A stretch of 64,000 nt of DNA from Gammaproteobacteria bacterium (GCA_028819495.1 JAPPLI010000086.1:1-64000); one strand, 5' to 3'; positions 49,232 through 58,576 are shown, counted from the first letter of the stretch. Translations and numbers: made by a program. Notes: a model not told the origin generated them from the sequence alone.

Positions 49232-50980
49232 TTGCTTCAAGAAATGTCCCGGGTAAAACCGTTACGGCGCTCGCTGCCTTTCCTGCGCCCCTATACCGGC
49301 AGGATACTGTTTGCGCTGGCCTGCCTGACGACTGCAGCGCTGGCCGCGCTGGCCATGCCGGTCTCCATCAGGCTGGTAGTGGATTACGGCTTTTCCGGCG
49401 CCAACGGCCAGTCCATAGATATCTATTTCATCGCGCTGCTGCTGTTGTCCGTGATCTACGCGATCTCTTCTTCACTGCGCTATTACACGGTGATGTGGAT
49501 CGGCGAACGGGTGGTAGCGGATATCCGCTCCGCGGTGTACCAACACGTGATTCGAATGGACCCCACGTTTTTTGAAGTCACCAAGTCCGGCGAGGTGCTG
49601 TCCAGGCTGACCACGGACACCACCCTGGTCCAGTCGGTGGTCGGCGCCGGCGTTTCCATCGCCCTGCGCAGTTCGTTTATCCTGGCGGGCGGGCTGGTCA
49701 TGTTGTTCGTCACCAGTTCCCGGCTCAGCATGTTGCTGTTCGGTTTGTTGCCCATTGTGGTGGTCCCCGTCCTGGTCTACGGCAGGAAGGTGAGGAAGCT
49801 GTCACGGGAAACCCAGGACCGGGTTGCCGATTCCAGCGGCATTGCCGGGGAAGTACTGAATTCCATACAGGTCGTTCAGGCGTTTACCCTGGAAACCCTG
49901 CAAAACCGCAGGTTCAGCGACGCGGTGGAGCGCTCCTTCGTTGCGGCAAGGCGCCGCCTGTCCGTCGGGGCGCTGTTATCCGGCCTTATCGTGTTATGCG
50001 CGTTCAGCGCAATCGTGGTCGTGCTGTGGACCGGCGCCCGTTACGTCATAGACGGCAGCATCAGCGCCGGCACGCTGGTGCAGTTCCTGTTTTACGCCAC
50101 GCTGGTCGCGGGCAGCACCACCGCGATAGGGGAGGTCTGGAGCGACGTGCAGCGGGCGGCCGGCGCCATGGAGCGGGTGATGGGCATCCTGGACAGCCGG
50201 CCCGCCATCACCAGTTCCGCCGACAGCCTTCCGTTCCCCACCGGCGGCAGCAACCACGTCGTCATGGATAACGTGAGTTTCAATTACCCCAGCCGCCCGG
50301 GGCAGTTGGCCCTGGACGGGTTTTCCCTGGATATCACCCCCGGCGAGACACTGGCGCTGGTGGGTCCTTCCGGTGCCGGCAAGAGCACGGTCTTCCAGTT
50401 GCTGCTGCGGTTCTATGATCCCGGATCGGGCGCAATCCGACTGGATGGCGTCGATATCCGGCAGGCGGACCTGCGCGCGCTCAGGAAACGCATCGGCATC
50501 GTGCCGCAGCAGACGGTCCTGTTCGCCGGCAGCGTGCTGGAGAACATCCGTTTCGGCAGGCCGGACGCCACGGACGATGAGGTCATGCTAGCGGCCAAAG
50601 CGGCCTATGCGGACGACTTCATCCGGCAATTGCCTGAAGGCTACCGGACGTTCCTGGGCGAGAAAGGCGCCCGCCTGTCCGGCGGCCAGCAACAGCGTAT
50701 CGCCATCGCCCGGGCCGTGTTGAAAGACCCGCCGCTGCTGCTGCTGGACGAGGCGACCAGTTCCCTGGACGCCGAAAGCGAGAACCTGCTGCAACAGGCG
50801 CTGCAGAAGCTGATGGAAAACCGCACTGTCATCGTGATCGCCCACCGCCTGGCCACCGTGAAAAAAGTTGACAGGATCATCGTCATGGACCGGGGCAGGG
50901 TGGTGGACAGCGGCGACCATGACAGCCTGGTAGCCGGGGACGGCATCTACGCGCGGCTCGCGGAACTACAGTTTGATTGA
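49232..50980 (+). CDS. ABC transporter, fused permease/ATP-binding (MsbA-like exporter)
   Basis: VGPSGAGKSTVFQLLLRFYDP, LSGGQQQRIAIARAVLKDPPLLLLDEATSSLDAES. Confidence 0.93.
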   Translation: MLQEMSRVKPLRRSLPFLRPYTGRILFALACLTTAALAALAMPVSIRLVVDYGFSGANGQSIDIYFIALLLLSVIYAISSSLRYYTVMWIGERVVADIRSAVYQHVIRMDPTFFEVTKSGEVLSRLTTDTTLVQSVVGAGVSIALRSSFILAGGLVMLFVTSSRLSMLLFGLLPIVVVPVLVYGRKVRKLSRETQDRVADSSGIAGEVLNSIQVVQAFTLETLQNRRFSDAVERSFVAARRRLSVGALLSGLIVLCAFSAIVVVLWTGARYVIDGSISAGTLVQFLFYATLVAGSTTAIGEVWSDVQRAAGAMERVMGILDSRPAITSSADSLPFPTGGSNHVVMDNVSFNYPSRPGQLALDGFSLDITPGETLALVGPSGAGKSTVFQLLLRFYDPGSGAIRLDGVDIRQADLRALRKRIGIVPQQTVLFAGSVLENIRFGRPDATDDEVMLAAKAAYADDFIRQLPEGYRTFLGEKGARLSGGQQQRIAIARAVLKDPPLLLLDEATSSLDAESENLLQQALQKLMENRTVIVIAHRLATVKKVDRIIVMDRGRVVDSGDHDSLVAGDGIYARLAELQFD

Positions 50981-50998
50981 ACAACGGGAGGATGTGTT

Positions 50999-51433
50999 AT
51001 GGCCGGAGTTAACCTGCAAAAACTATGTTGCGTCAGGAAAATTATGGCGCTGTTTCTGACAAGTCTTGTCGCTATCACATCACACGGAGCGGATGGACCG
51101 GTGAGCCCGTGCCACCAGTTCTACCCCAATGTCCCCGGTGAGACCCTGCTTGATAATGACACGCTTGTAGTACAGAGATTTATCATTCCGCCCGGACAAT
51201 GGGAAGGTGTGCACAAACATCCGCCGAATCAACTTTATATCCATGTTAAAGGCGGTGAGTGGACGGTTCGTTTTGGAGACAAGAAGGAGACTTCCGTAGC
51301 GGCTGATGGTGAGATCGGCTGGAGCGATAAAGGACTTGGGCTGGACGCCGACCACGAGTCCCAGAATTCCGGAGATCAACCGATCCACCTGATCTGGGTT
51401 GCCGTAAAACCGGGTTGTATGGCCGGCCCATGA
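50999..51433 (+). CDS. Secreted cupin-like protein
   Basis: Signal-like N-terminus; LVVQRFIIPPGQWEGVHKHPPNQLYIHVKGGEWTV cupin-like. Confidence 0.6.
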   Translation: MAGVNLQKLCCVRKIMALFLTSLVAITSHGADGPVSPCHQFYPNVPGETLLDNDTLVVQRFIIPPGQWEGVHKHPPNQLYIHVKGGEWTVRFGDKKETSVAADGEIGWSDKGLGLDADHESQNSGDQPIHLIWVAVKPGCMAGP

Positions 51434-51466
51434 GAAGGCATTATTCAGCAGTTCCCGCTAAATTCC

Positions 51467-51508
51467 GGGGTCAGAGTAAGAAATTCGAAGAATTTTTACT
51501 CTGACCCC
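51467..51508. repeat. GGGGTCAGAGTAA inverted-repeat element with outer arms 51448-51537
   Basis: ggggtcagagtaagaaattcgaagaatttttactctgacccc. Confidence 0.9.
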
Positions 51509-51618
51509 ATCTATCTGACCAAAGTTAGCAGAAACGGCTTGGCGTTATTACCGAGACCTGAAGACAAGAGAACATTCTGATAGAATTTATCTCATCATTA
51601 TCCAAGAAACTACCAGAG

Positions 51619-54075
51619 ATGAATATGATGAAATTATTGAACAGCCGCATCACAGTTCCTGCCATTACCCTGTTATCCCTGTATATCTGCACATTCCAAT
51701 CGGCGGCACAGGAATCAGGGTCTGCCGCAGATAACGAGATTGAAGAAATCATTACCATCGGTACCCGTTCCCAGACCCGCGCGGTTGAAGACAGCCTGGT
51801 CCCGGTGGATATCATTACGGCCGACGACCTGCTCAGGTCGCCCAATATTGCCGGGGAACTGGGCGGCTTGTTACAGGCCGCCGTTGCTTCTTTCAGCATG
51901 CCGCGCCAATCCAATTCCGGCTATACCGATATCGTCAGGTCGGCGCAATTAAGGGGTCTGAGTCCGGATCAGGTGCTGGTCCTGGTGAATGGAAAGCGGC
52001 GCCATGTCAATTCGGTCATCAGTACCGAATCGAAGGTGGGCAGGGGCAGCGCAGCAGTGGATTTCAATAATATCCCCACCAGCGCCATTGAACGTGTCGA
52101 GGTATTACGGGATGGCGCGGCAGCCCAGTACGGTTCGGATGCCATTGCCGGAGTCATTAACATCGTCCTGAAAGACAATGCCGAAGGGGGGAATATCTCG
52201 GTGTCGTATGGGGGCCATATCACTGACCTGGAACCGGTTGACAAGAGTATCACGGACGGAGAAACCGTCACCGTCAGTGCAAACCATGGGTTTTCCTCCG
52301 GAAACGGGTTCATCAACCTCAGTCTGGAATATCGTGACCGATCGTCGACTGACCGGTCCAGTTTCGACCAGTTGCCGACGATTGGCTTTGCTGAATTCAT
52401 CGCGCCGATCCCCTCCAGCGGGACGCCGGAAGCCGCCCCGAATGATGCCCTGGCGGGCATGCGGAACTACCGGGAAGGCGATGGTGAAGCAAGTGATATC
52501 AACCTGATGTATAACGCCGGTCTGGATCTGGATTCAGGATTTGAGTTGTACAGTTTCGGCAGTTACTCGGAGCGTGACGGGGAAGGCTACAATTTCTTCC
52601 GTTATCCGGTCAGCGCAAATAACGTGATTTCAGTCTATCCCAACGGGTTTTTGCCGATAAGTGAGGCGGATGTCACTGACTTCTCCGTGGCCGGCGGCAT
52701 CACCGGCGAGTTGTCCGGCGGCTGGCTGATCGATGCGAGCGTGGTACACGGTTTCAACGAGTTTTCCGACGGCGTAAAGAACACGCTCAATTCATCGCTG
52801 GGCGAGGCCAGTCCGACTGAATTTTACCGGGGCGAGTATGAATATTCGCAGACCGTGCTGAATTTTGATGTTTCCAAGGGGATGGATCTCGGCGCGATCC
52901 CGGTCAATGCCGCGGCCGGCCTGGAGTTCCGTTTTGAGGATTACAGCACCAAGGCGGGCGACCCGGAATCCTATATCGCAGGGACCGCGGTAGCCTGTAC
53001 GGTCTGTATTACCTTCGGCAACAGCGATGTATCCAAGATCGGAGCGCAGAGCGGTCCGGGATTGACGCCGGATGATGAAGTCGATGAGGATCGATTTTCC
53101 TGGTCGGCTTATATCGACCTGGAGTTTGATATTACTGAAGATCTCCTGTTCTCGGTGGCGGGCAGGTTTGAAGATTACGATGATTTCGGCGATACGGTTA
53201 ACGGTAAAGCTGCGGCCCGGTATGAACTGTTCCCGGGCTTTGCCGTGCGCGGAAGTGTCAGCACCGGGTTCAGGGCCCCCTCCCTGGCACAGGCCTTTTT
53301 TACCGGTACGACGACCAGTTACGGCACCGGCGGCGCGCTGGTAAGAACATTGAGTCTGCCCGTGACGGACCCGATCGCGCAGAAGAATGGCGCGGAGGCT
53401 CTCGATGCCGAAGAATCACTGAGTATGAGCGTCGGTTTTACCTGGTCCCATGATAGCGGTCTCAGCCTGACCTTTGATTACTTCGAAGTGGAGATCGATG
53501 ATCGCATTGCACTGTCCCAGAATATACCGGTAGATGGTGTGCCCGGTGTTGGCGGAGTCCGGTTCTTTACCAATGTTGCAGACACGGAAACCACCGGATT
53601 TGACGTGGTTGCATCCTACCGGCACGAGGGCTGGAACCTCTCGGTTGCGTATAACAACATCGATACGGACATCGTCAATAATCCGAACCGGGTGATCATG
53701 GGTATCGAAGAGCAGAACACCTATGAGACCGCGCCGCCGGAAGACAAGCTGATTCTCACCGGTTCATGGTCCAACAAGACCATTTCCGCCCTGGTGCGGG
53801 CGACGCGTTTCGGAGAAACGGAACGGATATTCGATTTCGGCGGAGGTTTTGAGCCGCAGCAGGTCTATGGCGCCGAATGGTCTGTCGATGCCGATATTGA
53901 ATATGCAATCAATGATAACTGGAGTATTTCGGCAGGGGGAAATAACCTGCTTGATGAATACCCTGACTTATCGATATTCGACATCAGCTATTTCGGCAAC
54001 CTGCCGTACGATGTTCTTTCGCCTATCGGCGTTAACGGCCGCTTCGTTTACGTGAGGACGAATTTCAGTTACTGA
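51619..54075 (+). CDS. TonB-dependent receptor
   Basis: EEIITIGTRSQTRAVEDSLVPVDIITADDLL, RVEVLRDGAAAQYGSDAIAGVINIVLK, C-terminal VRTNFSY. Confidence 0.93.
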   Translation: MNMMKLLNSRITVPAITLLSLYICTFQSAAQESGSAADNEIEEIITIGTRSQTRAVEDSLVPVDIITADDLLRSPNIAGELGGLLQAAVASFSMPRQSNSGYTDIVRSAQLRGLSPDQVLVLVNGKRRHVNSVISTESKVGRGSAAVDFNNIPTSAIERVEVLRDGAAAQYGSDAIAGVINIVLKDNAEGGNISVSYGGHITDLEPVDKSITDGETVTVSANHGFSSGNGFINLSLEYRDRSSTDRSSFDQLPTIGFAEFIAPIPSSGTPEAAPNDALAGMRNYREGDGEASDINLMYNAGLDLDSGFELYSFGSYSERDGEGYNFFRYPVSANNVISVYPNGFLPISEADVTDFSVAGGITGELSGGWLIDASVVHGFNEFSDGVKNTLNSSLGEASPTEFYRGEYEYSQTVLNFDVSKGMDLGAIPVNAAAGLEFRFEDYSTKAGDPESYIAGTAVACTVCITFGNSDVSKIGAQSGPGLTPDDEVDEDRFSWSAYIDLEFDITEDLLFSVAGRFEDYDDFGDTVNGKAAARYELFPGFAVRGSVSTGFRAPSLAQAFFTGTTTSYGTGGALVRTLSLPVTDPIAQKNGAEALDAEESLSMSVGFTWSHDSGLSLTFDYFEVEIDDRIALSQNIPVDGVPGVGGVRFFTNVADTETTGFDVVASYRHEGWNLSVAYNNIDTDIVNNPNRVIMGIEEQNTYETAPPEDKLILTGSWSNKTISALVRATRFGETERIFDFGGGFEPQQVYGAEWSVDADIEYAINDNWSISAGGNNLLDEYPDLSIFDISYFGNLPYDVLSPIGVNGRFVYVRTNFSY

Positions 54076-54088
54076 CCCGGATTTCCGG

Positions 54089-54127
54089 CTGCGCTATTGG
54101 ACCGTGAAACCAATAGCGCAGTTGTTT
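54089..54127 (+). terminator. Hairpin terminator after TonB receptor
   Basis: ctgcgctattgg-accgtgaaa-ccaatagcgcag followed by ttgtttcct. Confidence 0.65.
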
Positions 54128-54160
54128 CCTGTTCCATAATCGTATAAGCGGGGATATATC

Positions 54161-55036
54161 ATGGCCGGCCTGGCAAGAGTGGCCTTACTGTTTCTTTTTC
54201 CAATTGCTGTTTCCGCCGCCGCGGACAATACATCAAGCCCGGATTGTGAATTGTTCTACGTGGTATTCCCGAACAGGGATGCGGCCGGCCAGGTCGAGAG
54301 TAAGGTTTTTGACGCGGTTTCCGGATTGAGCTGGGAACAACGCAAAGCGCTGTCACGGTCCGAGAGTAAACGGCTTGAATCGATCCTGGCTATCAGCCCC
54401 GGTCTTGCCGGCAGAATAAAGGTCGGGGATATACTGATTACCCAGGGCGGCTACCAGGGAGTATCCGGCATTTCCATCAATGCCCGCCTGATAATGACCG
54501 CGGATGCTACCGGGAAAGACGTTGTTTCCCTGGCCTCAATGATCGGGTATATCTATTTTCAGGACAGTGTTCTGTTGTTGTGCCATGTGTCCGTTGATAA
54601 AGGTATAAAGCCTGCCGTCATGCACACTGTCCTCGACGCCGGCGCCAGGGACTACCTGAATCCGGTATCTGCGCGGCTACTGTTCGGCATGATGATGGGA
54701 TATCTGAACAAGGTCGAATCTGTTGGCTATACCTATGAGCAGGCCAACGATATCTTTCGCGTACTGGAATTTGACCGGGTGGACCAACCCAATAAAAAGG
54801 CTTTATCAAGCATTGCCGGGCACCTGGGTGATGTATCGGACGGCAAGGTGAAACTGGATATACGGAGCGCCGACGTGTTTGCGTTTTCTACGGGTAATAA
54901 ATGGAAGGAATTTCCACAGGGGGGTGACTACGCCACTCGTTTTGCTGACGATGTGGACAAGGCGTTGATAAAGTCGGAACAAATGGTGTTTATAAAGAAG
55001 CTGGAAAGAGAGCATACCTGGCATCACCAACAATAG
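54161..55036 (+). CDS. Secreted hypothetical protein
   Basis: Signal peptide MAGLARVALLFLFPIAVSAA; no domain recognised. Confidence 0.65.
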   Translation: MAGLARVALLFLFPIAVSAAADNTSSPDCELFYVVFPNRDAAGQVESKVFDAVSGLSWEQRKALSRSESKRLESILAISPGLAGRIKVGDILITQGGYQGVSGISINARLIMTADATGKDVVSLASMIGYIYFQDSVLLLCHVSVDKGIKPAVMHTVLDAGARDYLNPVSARLLFGMMMGYLNKVESVGYTYEQANDIFRVLEFDRVDQPNKKALSSIAGHLGDVSDGKVKLDIRSADVFAFSTGNKWKEFPQGGDYATRFADDVDKALIKSEQMVFIKKLEREHTWHHQQ

Positions 55037-55091
55037 CCGGAGATATAGTCAAAATTCCTGACCTGTCCCCCAAACGTCATTCCGTAAAGCA

Positions 55092-55158
55092 GGGGTCAGA
55101 GTAAAATCACCCCTGATCCTGCCGCCAGCCCCCGCAACGGCGATTTTACTCTGACCCC
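55092..55158. repeat. GGGGTCAGAGTAA inverted-repeat element
   Basis: ggggtcagagtaaaatcacc...ggcgattttactctgacccc. Confidence 0.9.
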
Positions 55159-55172
55159 ATCTATCTCCTGAC

Positions 55173-55649
55173 TCACTCCACGTAGGGAATAAACCGCCCT
55201 AGGACAATAACCCCGATCCAGAACAGGAAGGACAACGCGGACACCGTTCTGATAGCCGCTCCCGGGTCCTGTCCTCCTGCCGGCCCGGCAGGCCTGTGTA
55301 CGGTCAGCGCGAAATACAGCGCGTTCAACCCGGCCAGGAGAATGAACAGCATCTTCAGCCGGAAGGCGATATTAGGGTAATAACGGAACGGATCGCTGAA
55401 AAAAAACATGGTACCGGTCACCAGGTTAATGCCGAAACCGGCCAGCGCCAACGGCAGGAACCGGTACACCGCGGCAACCGGGAAATTACGTGCAAAACCC
55501 AGCAACCTGAAATCCACTACCAGCAATGACCCGATGAGCAGCGAAAGCCCCATGAAATGCAGGATCTCAGCCATGGGGAACAGCCAGACGCTGTCCCGCA
55601 TCAACTGGCCCAGCGCAGAGGTTTCAATACTCAGCAGCAGGTCGTCCAT
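55173..55649 (-). CDS. Four-TM membrane protein (DUF6644-like)
   Basis: MDDLLLSIETSALGQLMRDSVWLFPMAEILHFMGLSLLIGSLLVVDFRLLGFAR; start at 55649. Confidence 0.7.
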   Translation of the reverse strand: MDDLLLSIETSALGQLMRDSVWLFPMAEILHFMGLSLLIGSLLVVDFRLLGFARNFPVAAVYRFLPLALAGFGINLVTGTMFFFSDPFRYYPNIAFRLKMLFILLAGLNALYFALTVHRPAGPAGGQDPGAAIRTVSALSFLFWIGVIVLGRFIPYVE

Positions 55650-55653
55650 AAGC

Positions 55654-56145
55654 CTACATCCCGTTCCCGAACTCGATATAAGCGATAAGCCGCCCGGCGA
55701 TAATCGCGCCGGCCCAGAACGCCAGTGAGCAGCCTGCAACCAGCTTCGCTCCGGCAGGCGTCTCAGGGCCGGCTTCCGGCATGGCCCCGGCATTCCGTAA
55801 TGCCCGTACCACCAGCCACAACGACACCGCTCCCAGGGTGATAAGCGATAGCTTGATCCAGAACACAGGGTGGTAAAAAAACTTCACGGGATCGCCCGAA
55901 AACAGCGCCAGGCCGGTCACCACGTTCAGGACCAGCCCCGCCCAGGCGATGGCGGACAAACGGGCAAACAGCGTGAGCGGCACGGCGCGGGCAAACCCCA
56001 GGATGCGGATACAGATCATCGTCACCGTCCCGGCCACCACGGCCATGCCCAGCGCATGGCAGGCCAGCACGATCGGATATCCCCAGATGGACCCCGCCAC
56101 CCAGGTCCCCAGGGCGCTGTCTTGCAGCCAGGTTAAATAGTCCAT
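55654..56145 (-). CDS. Four-TM membrane protein (DUF6644-like), tandem paralog
   Basis: MDYLTWLQDSALGTWVAGSIWGYPIVLACHALGMAVVAGTVTMICIRILGFAR. Confidence 0.7.
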   Translation of the reverse strand: MDYLTWLQDSALGTWVAGSIWGYPIVLACHALGMAVVAGTVTMICIRILGFARAVPLTLFARLSAIAWAGLVLNVVTGLALFSGDPVKFFYHPVFWIKLSLITLGAVSLWLVVRALRNAGAMPEAGPETPAGAKLVAGCSLAFWAGAIIAGRLIAYIEFGNGM

Positions 56146-56228
56146 TACTTTATGCTACAAAGTTTGACAAAGTTTGTCTTTTCATTCAGACTGATGATGG
56201 TGTACTTGAAGGCCGATTATTTCATTAT

Positions 56229-56474
56229 ATGCATATTTCATTGACACCTGAACTCGAGGCAAGGGTCAAATCAAAGGTCGCAACGGGCATGTATAATAAT
56301 GCCAGCGAGGTCATCAGGGAGGCACTCAGATTTATGGACCAGAATGAAAAACTTCTCTACCTGCTTAAATCAGAACGGTTACGCTACGAGGTGGCGCAGG
56401 GAGCAATAGAGGCTGAGCAGGGTAATTTCAGCCCGCGCACCGTACAAGACATTCTTGATGATATGAATTCATAG
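56229..56474 (+). CDS. ParD-like (CopG/RHH) antitoxin
   Basis: MHISLTPELEARVKSKVATGMYNNASEVIREALRFMDQ. Confidence 0.9.
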   Translation: MHISLTPELEARVKSKVATGMYNNASEVIREALRFMDQNEKLLYLLKSERLRYEVAQGAIEAEQGNFSPRTVQDILDDMNS

Positions 56475-56486
56475 CCAGGGAAGGAT

Positions 56487-56783
56487 ATGATGGCCAGGTA
56501 CAGGCTCACACCGAAAGCCGACAGGGATTTGACACAAATCTGGCGCTATACCAACGAGAATTGGGGTAAATCCCAGGCAAATGAATACCTGCAACTTCTT
56601 GAAAACCGCTTTCTGATGCTTTTACGCCACCCGAAGTCAGGCAGGGCGCGTGATGAAATAAGGAGGGGATATCGTAGTCTGCCGGTTGAAAATCACGTCA
56701 TATTTTATCGAGTTAAAGATGCTGACATCGAAATTGTAAGAATTCTTCATCAAAGAATGGAAGTCAATCAACATGTATTTTAA
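56487..56783 (+). CDS. ParE-like toxin
   Basis: YRLTPKADRDLTQIWRYTNENWGKSQANEYLQLLENRF...HVIFYRVKDADIEIVRILHQRMEV. Confidence 0.93.
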   Translation: MMARYRLTPKADRDLTQIWRYTNENWGKSQANEYLQLLENRFLMLLRHPKSGRARDEIRRGYRSLPVENHVIFYRVKDADIEIVRILHQRMEVNQHVF

Positions 56784-56903
56784 TGTAATAAACATTCGGT
56801 TAGACGTCGGTTGAGAGAATGTTGGCAGGATCTCACCAAAAACTGCTTCGGTTCGGAAGTTGTACCTGGGGCGGTTCTCCAATATCATAAAGTTAACTTG
56901 TCA

Positions 56904-56994
56904 GGAGAGATGGCCGAGTGGCTTAAGGCGCACGCCTGGAAAGTGTGTATACGTTAATAGCGTATCGAGGGTTCGAATCCCTCTCTCTCCGCCA
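56904..56994 (+). tRNA. tRNA-Ser (GGA anticodon)
   Basis: ggagagatggccgagtggcttaaggcgcacgcctggaaagtgtgtatacgttaatagcgtatcgagggttcgaatccctctctctccgcca: class II tRNA, long variable arm, CCA encoded. Confidence 0.95.
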
Positions 56995-57198
56995 AAAGCG
57001 TTCCGCTCCACGGGGGAAAACCGTTGTAACTGACTGATAACAATAACAAATCAGCCAGCAATAAAACGTGACGAAATTACCTGAATCAGGCGGCGCTCAG
57101 TAGCCGCAGTTTCCGGCCCGAAGAAACGAGACGATTGTTTGGGATAATCGCTTCATAAATGTCTGTTATATGAAGCGAATAAGGGGTATAATCGCGTC

Positions 57199-58389
57199 AT
57201 GAATTGGATATGGGAGCATGACAACTGGCCGCGTTTTGCGCACGACGCCATGATATCAGGCGATCTTACCGCGAATGATTTCAGGCTGAGATCACAACAG
57301 TTACACGGAAACATTGAAGCCATGTCGGCGCACGACCAGTTAGACACACTGGCGGACCTGATGCTTTCTGAGGTATTGAATACCAACATGATTGAAGGCG
57401 AAAAACTGGACCGTGATTCCGTTCGCGCATCCCTGCTGGCATTACTTGGCGGCGGTTCAGTCGGATCAGTCGCCGGCCAGGATGATAAATCGTCAACAGC
57501 CGCAGAGTTCATAGTGGATGTCCGCAACCACTGGAACAGCCCCCTGGACGCATCCCTTTTGGGACGCTGGCAATCCATGATAATTGCAGATCAACCAGGC
57601 AATATCATTAGGAGAGGGGCGTTTCGCAGAGATACTGCCCCGATGCAGATCGTAAGTGGCGGGCCTGGGCGCTATCGGGTGCATTATGAGGCGCCGCCGG
57701 CCACGCGGGTTGATGAAGAGATGGCACGATTTCTTGACTGGTATAATACCACCAGGCCGGACGCGGATAATTCAGACGCGTCGGCAGGGCTGCTGAGAGC
57801 CGGCATTGCCCATGTATGGTTTGAAATGATACACCCGTTCGACGATGGTAACGGGCGGGTGGGGCGTGCCATTGTCGACCACGCCATATCACAGACCTTA
57901 GGTTATCCCGCGCTGACCTGTTTTTCAGCCGCCGTCCTGCAATCCAGGAAACGCTACTACCGGGAACTTGAATGGATCGGCCGCGGGAATAGTAATCTGG
58001 ATTCCTGGTTGCGTTTTTTTTCCGAGACCGTCAGACAGGCGCTGATGATCACACGGCAACAAGTAGAATTTGTGCTGAAAAAGACGCGGTTTTTCGATGC
58101 GTTTGGCGCTCGGTTGAATGAGCGCCAGAGCAAGATGGCTGCACGCGTGTTTGCAGAGGGGATCAAGGGTTTTGAAGGCGGTATAACGACCCGGAAATAC
58201 CAAGCGGTCACGAAATGTTCACGCGCAACCGCATTTCGTGACCTGAATGATATGCTCAAGGCGGGCATTCTGGTAGCGAGACCAGGGGCGGGGCGCAATG
58301 TCAGCTATGACCTGGTTTCGGTTACGATAGCCATGCAGGGGCTCAAGCAGGCCGGCCAAGCCGTGATTTTAACCGGCCCCCAACCGTAA
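57199..58389 (+). CDS. Fic family protein with DUF4172-like N-terminus
   Basis: MNWIWEHDNWPRF; inhibitory motif TNMIEGEKL; catalytic HPFDDGNGRVGR. Confidence 0.93.
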   Translation: MNWIWEHDNWPRFAHDAMISGDLTANDFRLRSQQLHGNIEAMSAHDQLDTLADLMLSEVLNTNMIEGEKLDRDSVRASLLALLGGGSVGSVAGQDDKSSTAAEFIVDVRNHWNSPLDASLLGRWQSMIIADQPGNIIRRGAFRRDTAPMQIVSGGPGRYRVHYEAPPATRVDEEMARFLDWYNTTRPDADNSDASAGLLRAGIAHVWFEMIHPFDDGNGRVGRAIVDHAISQTLGYPALTCFSAAVLQSRKRYYRELEWIGRGNSNLDSWLRFFSETVRQALMITRQQVEFVLKKTRFFDAFGARLNERQSKMAARVFAEGIKGFEGGITTRKYQAVTKCSRATAFRDLNDMLKAGILVARPGAGRNVSYDLVSVTIAMQGLKQAGQAVILTGPQP

Positions 58390-58576
58390 ACTCGAACACG
58401 GCGGCGGCGAGGTCACACTGCAGGATGTCAATCAGGCCGACCTGGCCAAGGTTAAGACTATCCTTAACGACTTTATGTTGAAACGCTGGGCCGAGCGTTG
58501 TGGCGTTGACTGTTCGGAGGAATGGAATCAAAGAGTCGGAATATTACTCGACCTTATAATTTTAGTTGTCATATGA
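58385..58576 (+). pseudogene. Possible C-terminal remnant of a DctP-type TRAP substrate-binding protein
   Basis: Open frame RKLEHGGGEVTLQDVNQADLAKVKTILNDFMLKRWAERCGVDCSEEWNQRVGILLDL; resembles DctP C-termini from memory, no start codon. Confidence 0.35.

Noticed and set aside
9400-55160. Repeated short motifs as a possible CRISPR array
   Set aside because: Copies are palindromic, dispersed between genes, and not regularly spaced with unique spacers; no cas genes.
56166-56178. GACAAAGTTTGTC palindrome upstream of parDE as operator
   Set aside because: Short (13 bp, odd-centred) and no clear -10 downstream; plausible but too weak to list as a feature.
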